Source: Onchocerca lupi
Lineage: Eukaryota; Nematoda; Chromadorea; Rhabditida; Onchocercidae
NCBI GenBank assembly: GCA_028564675.1
Contig: JAOVVO010000086.1
Coordinates: 1-64,000, forward strand
DNA length: 64,000 bases
Direction of reading: 5' to 3'
The notes beneath the pieces were generated by a model that saw only the letters and a program-made list of their open reading frames with translations, was not told where the DNA came from and ran no database searches. The translations under genes and the position numbers were made by a program. Each line of letters begins with the position of its first letter. Position 1 is the first letter of the stretch. This document shows positions 11,376 to 23,300 of this stretch, one piece after another.

Positions 11376-14300
11376 TTATAATATATTAATAATAAACAAA
11401 TACCTTAACAATCTATCTATACAAATGAAATATAAGGCTGTCCAGGTGAATATACTTGAAGAAACGCTTTCTAATGGTAATTCTAAGATTGTAGCACCTG
11501 GAAATCTTTCATTTTTATACAAAAATTCATCATCATCTTTTATAATTGATTGCAAATCAATATTTCGTGATATTTGATCATCATTATGATCCATAATTAT
11601 GTTGCTTATATGAGATAAAGTATTATTCCTCCGTGAATCAAGTGGAAAAATTGATGAAAACTTTTCTGAAGTTTTATTTCGATTAATTCGAAAAGATGTC
11701 GTTAATGTATTGCTAAGACCATTACTTGTAATCGTTTGTACATGTATAAGATAATCATGATCTAATTTCAATTTATCAAATTGAATTTTAGTACTTTGTG
11801 TTGGCATAATTACTATTTGATTATCTTCAGGATCGGATCCACTTAGTACAATTCGATAGCCAATATTTTTCTCCGTACTCTTCGAATCTTTCCAATTACA
11901 TTGTACCGAATTATTTCTCGAATTAACGATACACGAGAGGAATTGAGAAATTGATTGATCATCGCAAGTTAGAGGAATTGTTGATGGAGTTTTTTTGCAA
12001 CTTTGTGTCTCGAAATAAGCTTTTGCGACTGTCTGAATCGAGAATTGTTAATCAAGAGAAAACATCAATGGAAAATCTTTTCCACTTGATAATTTATCAG
12101 ATTCATAAGAAATGATGAGTTTTAATGAACCTATTTGATAGTGGTACTAATGAGCATGCAGAATCTAAAATCTAAATCGAGAAGTATCACTCTACAACAG
12201 AAAATTTTTCTCCAATAGATGAAGTGTAATTCTTATCAATAATTTCTTGAAATTTTAAATAATTTATGAAATTTTAATAACCTGTTTGGTAGTGATATTG
12301 ATAAGTTCAACATTATATGAGCATGCAAAATCAAGATCTTCCAACACTGCGACACATTCTTGAGCTTTCATTTGTGCCCAGTCTTCGCCCGATGAATCCA
12401 AATCATAAGTAATGCGTTTATCATCTTTTGTTTGACACATTAACAAACGCCATCTGAAAGTAATATTATTGAAGTTTAAAATTACTCATTTATTTATTTT
12501 CCTCAAAATTACTCAGGAATAAGTGTTATTGAGGAATTTCTAAAGTTTACTTAAAGCAATCAATATTTTGTATTCTTTATTATTGAAATATTTTCTAATT
12601 AATTAACGTTTCTAAAGCTGACCTTATCGTATACTGAACTCTTGTTCCGTTGCATAAGCCATTCCTAAACCAACTTACAACAGTTTTCAAATTATTATCA
12701 TCGAAATACGGTGTTCTGACATCCAAAGTTAGCACTTTGATATCTGTTCTGATATCAGATAAATCGTCATCATCATCATCATCATCACGTAACCCATTTC
12801 GAGATTCTAATTCCCATTCCCGAGATTGAATCGTTGTAGTTGTAATATAACTGGTGCTACTATCAATATGCGTATCTTTATTAACATTGATTGCGCCGGT
12901 TCTCAAATAAAGTATTGCTTTTTCTCCGTGTAATTCACCATCCGACGAATCAACTATAGCATAAATCTGCAATATTTGATTCACAGATAAAATAGATCTA
13001 TTTACATAATAAGTAGATCTTATTCGTAAAACCGAAATATTTATAATAGAAATAAAATGAAATAATCGAATTAATCTAAATAAGAAAAATTTGTAATATA
13101 TCTCAGGCAAATGAATCATATATCTATATCTGAGCACAAAAGCTTTTATTCTCACATCTTCCGATTGCTACGAGGGCTTATGGGCATCGTTTGAAATGCT
13201 AAGTTGTTAACTGTCAGAAATGTGAGAAGACTGAGGTTTGTGAGAATTGTCGATCTTTAGTCTTTAAATCCATATAAAAGGGAGCTTTGGGGTGCAGCAA
13301 GATCAGTTTCATCGACTGCATTGGTATCTTCAACACGAGCAATTCTTTCTACATCAGCATTTTCAACGGGATCAGTTCGTTCTATATCAGTGTTTTCAAG
13401 AGAGTAATATCGGTATCAGTAGCAATTCAGTTCCAATCCAAAATCAAAAACGATTTCAACGACACACGAGCGACAAATCAGCAACAGACGAATGTTGATA
13501 TCTTTTATATTTATCATATATTGTTCATTTGCTCTTTACTAGTGTAATATTGCATATAATATTGTAATATCCAAGAAAGCTTATTGCTGACTTAGTAGAA
13601 TTGCAATAGCAAGAAGTGATTTCTAATCTAATCAGTCTACAACTTCAAACTACAAATCGATCAGATTTTTTCCCCGAACAGATCTATTTTACGTAATACG
13701 TGTAAAATCTCCCGGAATGACTTTACGATACAAAAATTTAGTAACGATTAAATTATAGTTAATTTATGGAATATAACAATCCATATGGTAACTATCTAGT
13801 AACAACTGGTTTAAAATGTCAAGATCTAGCAATTAATTGAACTGGACAAGTGATGTCTGACATTGATAATTTTTTCCGGTAAATTGTTGCATTACTGTCT
13901 TCTGGGGTCAAACAACGATATTATACTGCACTGAATAATCCTAATGCAATCGATTATTTATCATTAATATTATCAATGATAAAATATTTGAAAAACCTTT
14001 TTATTTTAAAAGATATAAAAACTTTCTTTTTTTCTATTTTTCTTTATCTTTTTTCCCTATTTTTTCCTTTCTATTTCTTTACTACTTTCCATTTTTCTAC
14101 TTTTTCTTTTTAGAGCCATTGAATAAATATATACCCAAGTAATACTAACTTCAATTAAATAAACAGATTCAAGCTCTAATTGATCGATATCAGCGTACGT
14201 ATGATACGAGGGTACCACAACTGACATCCGTTTACGTTCCACGAAACTATCCTCATTCTCGATCTCATCATCATCGTCATCTGTTGTCGATCGTTTCCCC

Positions 14301-17300
14301 TGTTTTTCAACATTCAATCGTCGTTGTTTCAACATTTCCTCATATGCGATCGCTTGTTGTAATGTTGATTTTTGCCATGAAAGCTATACGAAAATATTGA
14401 AAAATTTCCATCTTAAATCTTTCAAATTTGATTTCAAAAATCAGTAAGACATTGTTTGGAATATATTGAAAATTAGGAAATTAAGAGGACATTTTTTTTT
14501 ATTGAATAAATTTGAAATTTGATAAAAACTTAAGAAAACTTAAATTTTTTCAGCATTAAAAGACATCGTCTCTAGTCTATTTTTATGGCCATCAAATTGT
14601 CATAAAAATCCATCTGAAAAAAAAAAAACGATTACAATATACTACTTACAATATAATTTTTGATCGGTAATTCGGATGCTGGTGGAGTCCATTTGATCCG
14701 TTGTTTCCAGAAATTTCTTTCATCAATTTCTGAGCTATCCAATGTCAAATCAATTGGTTGTCCAGGTGCTCGAGGCTCTAAATTTGGAAATTCCAACATT
14801 TTTAATATAATTAGATAAATAGATAAATTAGACAGAAACTTTTCGCATACCTTTCGAAAGTTTGAATGGTTGACTGCTTTTTGAAAATCCCAAACTACCG
14901 TATGTATTAACAGCTGCTACACGAAACATATAGTATCTACCTGGTGCAAGTAAGTGCTTTAAAATTGCATACATTTTGTTTCTCTGAAATCATTCCTATC
15001 ATTTTTACATTTAAAGGTAAAAAATTACCATAAAAGATCTAATTTTTCATATATTTCTTGTAAACTATAATCATCTAAAAACCATCGCATTATTGATATT
15101 TCCTTATATCACTATCATAATTGAAAATGAAAAGAAAAATTGCAGTAATATTTTCAATATACAGTAATATCGTACATGCTGATTTTTCTCGTTTTATATC
15201 ACAATTAAAACAGAAAAACTACGGTAATATTGTCAGCATATAGTAGTAATCGTTCATATTGATATTTCTTATCTTATTATCATATTTAAAAGGAAAGGAA
15301 AAGTTGCGGCAAAAAGAAAAATTGCAATAAAATCTTCAATGTACAGTAACGACCGTTTGTATTGACATTTCCTTATCTTACATTACTGTAATATTTTCGA
15401 CATATAGTAACGATCATTTGTATTGATATTTCCTTATCTTACTATTATATTTGAAAGGAAAGAAAAAATTCACAATATTTTCAGGGTACGTAACGATCGT
15501 TTATGTTAGCATTTCTTTATCGTAATTATTAATATTATTATTAATATTTGAAAAAGAAAAGAAAAATTACGATATTTTTAACATACGGTAACGATCACTT
15601 GCGCTGGTATTTCTTATCTTACTGTTATATTTGAAAAAAAAAAGAAAAAAGAAAAAATTATGGTAATATTTTCAACATACAGTAACGATAGTTTGCCAAT
15701 CACTCATTGATGTACCATCTTTATGTAAACTCCATCTCCATTGTATCACATATAAGTTAGCATTTGAATTTGCTTGAGTACGACTCATCTGTTGCATAAC
15801 CCATCGAACAATTACTGATCTATTAAGATAGTCTACATTAACATTTATTTACTTATCAATCTTCTTATTTTGTATATCAATTATTTGTCAATCTTCTTAT
15901 TTGCATATCAATTAAATTTACAATCAAATTCGGATAGTTTTAATTATTTGAATGAATCTTTTCATTTATCGTTTTCATACTATTTTGACAAGATATTTCA
16001 AATTTGTTTCACAAAATTTCGTACCTTTTTCGTTTCCTTTCCTGAACACTAATACCAGTTGGAATAGGTAAAAGATTCAAATCTTTTCCACGTGGTTTTA
16101 AACATTGCCGACTACAACCTTCAATACAACATTTCTTCGTTTCCGGACAATCGCCATCTAAGTGACACAATGCGGTGCATTCCTGAAATTACTTGTATAC
16201 CGGATAACCGGATAATTTATTTGCTGAGTATTCAAAAAATTTATTTGCTTATTATTATTTCTTAGCTCTTAATTTGCGGAATAGTTTTCTTAATTGTTCA
16301 TACACTCATCTATTAGGCTAATTTGCATAGAAGAAAAAAATTGTATTTAAACTGGACAAACATTAAATGGAGCCAAATGTGTACTGTTGGGACAAGTTCC
16401 TGGCTTGTTTTTGTATATTTCGTGTAAATAAATACAGGAATGTTTGCAAGCTTCTGGTTCTTTCACATGCTGTAGAAACATTATTCATTTTAATTATAAA
16501 TCTTTGAAATAGTCTAATTATTATAAATTTCAAAATAAAAGTTTTATTCTTAAAAAGATGAAAAATAAAATGAAATTTGCAAGAATTATTGCTTAAACAA
16601 TAAGTGTAGCAATTATTCAAACATACTTTTTAAATATTTTTATCAACATATTGTGAATAAAATTTGTGAATGCAATAATAAAATTTTTAATTAATTAATT
16701 AATAATCTCACTTTGCAAATATTTCTCTGACATCCCTCCATATCCAACGTATTTTCTTGACATGCTGCGGTGCACTAAAATTAGTATAATAAAATTGAAA
16801 ATAATACTCATTTTTAATTGCAAATCTTCAAAACAGGCTAGTTATTATAAATTTCAAAGTGAGAATTTTATTTTAAAAACATGAAAATTTAAAAATTTAT
16901 TTCTATTCTGTCAAAAATTCAAAAAAAAAAAAAATTCAAGAAACTAGATTCGCTTTATTAAAAAAACGATTTTTCATTATTTTCTTGCTTTTTTAATTTA
17001 TTTTTTCGATCAATCATTGTCACTATGTTATTAATATTTCGGATTATTTTCAAATTAAAAATTGTTATGCATAATCATCCATTGTTTTAAAATTTCATTT
17101 TTCTCTAATTTTTATTTCTTTTTCTAGTATTTAAGTAATTTAGTTTAATTGCATAATAACTATTCTGAAATTTTTTAAATTTCCAATTTCTTCACTTTCA
17201 AAATTTTATTTGATATTAAAAATAATCCAATTTCAACTGTACAATAATGACCGTGAAACTTTTAAAATTTTCACTTTCTTCCATTTTTCAAAATTTTTTC

Positions 17301-20300
17301 CAATATTCAAATAATCTAATTTCAATTGCAGTTGTATAATAAGATTAAAGTAAGGATGACAAATGTAAAATGATTCAAAGAGCGAGATTATAAATGAATT
17401 TGTGTTGTGTCGCATAAAATAGAATATTAATCTTTTGGAAGAAATTTCTAAACGTAATGAGCAATCTCAGGAAACAACAAATTAATCTTTAGGAAGAAAT
17501 TTCTAAACGTAATGAGCAATCTCAGGAAACAACAAATTTAATTTCGACGTGGAAGTTTGCATGACACGGTTGACAAGAGAAGCATTTCAAGCGTATTATG
17601 ATAAGTTGCAATTAATAACTGACAGGAAATGAAGAGAAAGAATATGATGGATGAATGAATGAATGACGGAATGAAGGAATAATTTCCAAAATGAATTTTG
17701 TTTGAAAATTTCTTTTCATCTTCTCTTTCATTCTTTTGTATTCTTTAGAATTATATTAATAAAATCAAATCAATGAACTTAAAACATTACTTGAAATATC
17801 GAAATTATCTTTATTTTTTTTCTTTTATTATCATTAATTCTACGTAAAATTTTTTAGTGGAACTTAAGATACGAGAATTTGCACGTATTATTTTCGAAAA
17901 ATCAATTACTTTCATGTTAAACTTTTACTCCTGTCCAATCTTTTGGACTACTTTTTCATCTTTAATCTATTCAAATATTAGGCTGTTAATTGAAAGACTG
18001 ATTAAAAGAGTCGTAGAGAAAATAATAATCAGAAAAAAACAAGATTTCTGCTGATTCCACCAATTGAAAGGTAATTAGTAATCGTTGTTGCTTATCATTA
18101 GCTTATCAATCAAAGCTAAACAAAGAGATAAAATTCTTTTCCAATAAGATAGAGAAATATAAATGAGAAGATCAGCATTATTCTTTATTTACAATTCAAT
18201 TTACAGAAAAATGTAAACATTTCAAGTCTTTCTGGAATTCTATTTCTAAGAACAAGAATGAACTTCTGACCTTGTAATTGAATGATATATGTAAAGATGT
18301 TTGACAATCAGTCAATTATTAATTATTCATAATTTATTTCCAAAAAAAAATTCTTTATTTTCAAAAAAATTCTTCATTTATAGAGATTTTATAGATGCAT
18401 TAATTTGGTAATATATTTTGTAAATTTCGTTTCGTGAATTGCATTATTACATTTATTAAGTTATCGATAATTTTACTTCTTTTGATAAATTCTTCATTTT
18501 TCAATTCATTTTTTTTTTCTTGATTTATTTTTATTTATTTATTTATTTTCTTTTTTTTTTTTTAAATTCTTCATTCTCTCTAGAAAAATCCCTAGTAATA
18601 AAATTTCTTCTGAAAAAGACATTGCATGAGAAGAAGGATATAGGAGATATAGGATATACTTCAAAAAAAAGTATAGATCATAAAATAAAAAGAAATCATT
18701 AAAGGAAATAGTATGCAAGAATCTTTAATTGCAGTTATCTTAAAAAGAGAATAATTTAGGAAGTTGCAAGAAAGAGAGGGCGAAAGAAAGAGAGAGAGGT
18801 AAATTTGAAGTTTATGGAAGATAAAGAGAGATTATTGCGGAAATGATACAAATAACCATAATCTTCCCTAACAATCTAACAGTAAAAAAACTTAATATAT
18901 ATGCCGCCTTAATCAAGCTAAAGCTAAAGAACTTATTTCCTGAAAAAAGTTAATTCTTGTTCTTTACCGAAACAAGTTAGAATTTGATCTCATATAAAAT
19001 GTATTGCATTTGAAAAAAGAGAAAAAACCGGAAGAAATCGTGGGCTACGTAAAAAGGAAATGACTGTTAAACGTGAAAAATGATATCCTAGAATAGGAAA
19101 TGAATGGTAATCGTAATCGTATCTAAAGATTTGCCGATTTTATAGATACTAAAAAGCAGATGCATCAATATATTTTTTATTGCTTCATTTTTTTTTTTTT
19201 CAGCATTCATTTTACAATCGATTGCGTGCTTTTAGGTTTCAGTAATAGAACAAAGGAATAAATAGACAAAAAAAAAATATGTAAATTTTTTCTTCCTCTT
19301 TTTTTAAAATTTCTTGCTCTCTATAAAATAGAACAAAGGAATAACTTGAATAAAAATTATCGAAAGATGAAAAAAAAAGAATTGTAAACGACAGCTATTT
19401 TATGATTTTGTTTTCAGTTGAACTGATACTTGAAAAATGAATATTACTGATATGAAATGTTTCGAAATAAGTAATAATGTATTTCGCAATTTCTGTAATC
19501 AAAATTATCCGATTATTTGATTATCAAAGTTACCTAATCATACTCGATATTTATTTTTAAGTAAAATATTATTAATACAAAATATTTCAAAGTAGATGAT
19601 AATTTATTTTAATTTCTACGATTAAAATTATCCGACCATTAAGCATCAAAATTACTTGATCATATTTGATATTTATTCTTAAAATAACTATACCCGGCTA
19701 TGCTCTACATGGCTGTCCATTTAGTCTTTATGAATAAAAGTGTCCGTTTACTTGCTTTTACCTGTCATAGGTGTTACAGGTAAAAAAAAGAAGATATATT
19801 CTATCTAAAAAAACGCGCTTTCCAAATTTCAAATTACTCGGTGAAGAACTCGAAATTTGTGCCAAAAAGCACAACGAACATTTACACTTTTATTTATGTA
19901 GATTACTTGTCGAGTAGTGAATCAATGATTTGTTGACTTCACCCTGTTTGTCTGTTAATCGGAGCGTTTTGGCGGGAAACATGTTTTTCCTTACAGCGTT
20001 TTCGCGATAAATATGCTTATCCTTACGGAGAGGAAAAGAAGTAGATATATCTGTATGCAAACACGTGCCTATTAGAATGCAACGTTGCTTCGAAATTTCA
20101 AATCAATCGGTGAAGAACTTGAAACTTTGTATTGAAAGCCACAGCGAATATTTACATTTTTATTTATATAGATTAAGAAAATTATGAAATGTTTCCAAAT
20201 AAATTATAATGCATTTTATAAAGTTCCCAAATTTATCTTATCATTGATCATTAAAATTATTCGCTCATATTCGATTAATTTATTTTTATGTCATAATCAC

Positions 20301-23300
20301 ACTGTCGATCTTTTCGATCATCTGATTTGCTTAATTGTTTAATATATTGTGATGTCTTTTGGAATTTACATGAGAAAATTTTCAAATATATCTATCTCAA
20401 TCATTCATTAAACAATATCATGATAACAGATTCATTTCCGATCATTTAATTTCTTTGCATGGATTATATGATTTAAATCCGATATCAATTAAAGACTTTT
20501 CCTTTTTTCTTTTTTAAAATAATTTACTTATTTGCTTCTTCTTAAATCTCTTTTTTCCCTTTTTTCTTAAAAATAAAATTGTCATACGATGACCTTCACT
20601 CATTTTCTGCGACAACATTGAACGACAATTTTTAATCCTCTTTCAATTTTCATCCTATCTTATCCTGATGATCTTTGATATTTATTCTTTTTTTTTTTCA
20701 ATAAATTGGCTTATTTTTGGTGAGGACAAGAGAGAGAAAAATGCCTCAACTATTGGGAAAGAAAATAATCGAAACAATAGGATTAAGCCAAGCAACCAAC
20801 CAAAAGAAATTATTTTAAATATTAACAAAAAAGTATTTTTTTTTATTTCTGTTTGTTCCATTTGTATGATTTAGCAGCTGTAAGTTTTTTTTTAAGCTTC
20901 AGTAATAAAATTCATTGTAAATGAATTTTTTAAATTTATAATCAGATTAAAGATTTTGCTTCTGCATTTGAAAACAAGAAAAAGAAAAGTAAAATTGAAT
21001 TCTTCCTATTCATCGATTTTTATAATTAACAATTTAATGATAATGATAGAAATCATAACAATACATAGGATTGAAAATGTTGGAAATGGATTACTTTTAT
21101 TAATATTATATTGAGTTTAATTGCAGAAACTTCATTAATTAATTTTATAGAGAAATTTAATTACGGCGATTTCGCTAATTAATATTTATAGGAACGCTTA
21201 ACTTTTCGACAAATGAGTACATTAAAGGTTAGCTAAATTGGCTTAAATTAAATTGAAAAATTCATCATTCCCTTAACTGAATTTCAATGAATCGTTATGT
21301 TTACAAATCAAATTCAATTTTTCACCATTTTATTATCCCTCACATCAAAAGAGGAGAAAAAAAAAAAGAAGATTGATAATTTTGAATATTGACGAATCAT
21401 TTCTTTCTTTAAGCGCTTACAAATGGCGCAATAATAAATGAGCAAATTGAACAAGACGGTGTATAATAAATTTGAAAAGGATGAAAATAAAGAAGAAATG
21501 CGCATTTAATGATCCATCACACAAAAAACAATATTTTAACGATCTGAATAACATTGCAAAAGATGAAAGGAATGTGCCGCTTACCTTAACCGATCAATCA
21601 GTTAGTTACGATTTCACATTTCATGGTACTGCCTATTAAAGAATCAAAAAATGTGGTTACTGGGAGAATAATTTCTTTTGAAAATTTTGAAAATTTCAAA
21701 ATATGATATTGTTCTTTCTTATCTATCAGTTAAGATTACTCTTTATGTAAGAATTGAAAAATGAATTAAGCAAAGAATAACTTTTTTCGAGATTTTCAAG
21801 GAATAACATTACCTTGCCTTCCCTGTCAAACAATTAAATTTACATTACTTATCATTTAATAAGTTAAGATTTACATTTCTTGGTTATTAATCTACCAAAA
21901 AATCGAAAAATCAATTAAGCAAGGGATAATTTTCTTTGAGACTTTCAAAGTATGATATGAAGAAATAATGTTTTAAATATCAAAACGACCTGTATATATA
22001 TATATATATATATTCTAGAAAAAAGAAGGATTAATATGAATAAATATAAATGATTTGAATGATATAAATAATGATTTAATTAATATTTATTTAATTAACA
22101 AGTAATCTTGGCAATATCTTGAAACAAGGTAATATAGTACCGAAGCAAGCGATGAAGAAATAAATTGAATAGTCGTATTTGAGAGAGAGAAAAAAAAGAA
22201 AAAGACTTCTGATGATCGAATTTATGCAATTTTTAGGGATATTATCAATGATTATCATTGATTTTATCACTGGAGATATTTTCATTGATTTTCAGCATTA
22301 AAAAATTTTTCCCATTAATGAACAGACAAAAGAAATTGAGCATTTTTTTTTTTTATTTTTTCAAAACTAACAACTTATTAACTTCGATTTTTTTTCTTTT
22401 TGAAAAGCCATAAAACAAAAGTTTTCGTTTTTTTTTTCCCCCTTTTGATCCCTAAAAAATCATAAAACAGAGGTTTTCTTGTCACGGTTCACATATTACT
22501 GTTGACGAAACGAATGAACCATTAAGAAAGGAAAAGTTTGGAAAATTCTTTGCAAATTTTTACTTTTATTAATTTCTGGCTTGCTAAAGTCTCATAAACA
22601 AACATTGATAAGAGGATTAGACGTATACACTTTATTATCTCTTTCCTCGACCTGACTAAATAGATACCATCACCTTTGACCCCTGAATATTTTCTTTTTG
22701 TTTATTCGCCTTCTTCCAGAAATAATCCTTCGAATATGGTAGAATGAAAGTTTTCTTATTGCGTTATTTATGTTCTAAATTCTTTTCAAATTTGAAAAAA
22801 GAAAAAAAAAAAACTAAAATATATCTTTTAAAAAAAGTATGTCTCCTTTTGCCTTTTAAAGTTAATTGAAGTTATGAATTTGAAAGTTATTATGGTAAGC
22901 AAAGGAATTTAAATACTATCTTTTAAAATTAATCGAAAAATTGAAATACCAATTGAAATATCATTTTTTTTTCGAGTAATATTTGTATTTTTCGGAATCG
23001 ATCTTAACAAAACAATATAATCGAATCAAATATCATATTTATATTACAATTATCACTTGTTATCATTAAATCAATAAATAAAAAATAACTGATGTATTTA
23101 TATATTTTTTGATCATTAAAAATCAAAATAATTCTAACAATTTTTTTGGCTATTTAATTTGTCCATTTTGTCCCTAATCCTCTTGGCTACAAATTGTTCT
23201 TTATGAGCTTTTGAGTGTTTCAATATTATTCTATTGATGGCTCATATTTTCCGGCCTATTTAAAGGAAGAGGTCATCCATTGATAATTCATTGATATTAG

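Noticed and set aside
12967..13155. N-terminal part of a long minus-strand frame starting MRIKAFVLRYRYM
   Set aside because: Only the part from 12966 downward is kal-1 exon 10; upstream sequence is intron ending in ATTGCAG, and joining exon 9 at 14150 restores the FnIII alignment.
14057..14149. Extension of kal-1 exon 9 past 14150 (VSITWVYIYS...)
   Set aside because: Cutting at GAA/GTTAGT and joining exon 10 at 12966 reconstructs the FnIII strand LIE-IYAIV, which the extension would destroy.
15085..15690. CRISPR-like array (regularly spaced repeats)
   Set aside because: Units are degenerate, contiguous and A/T-rich, in an animal intron, with no distinct spacers.
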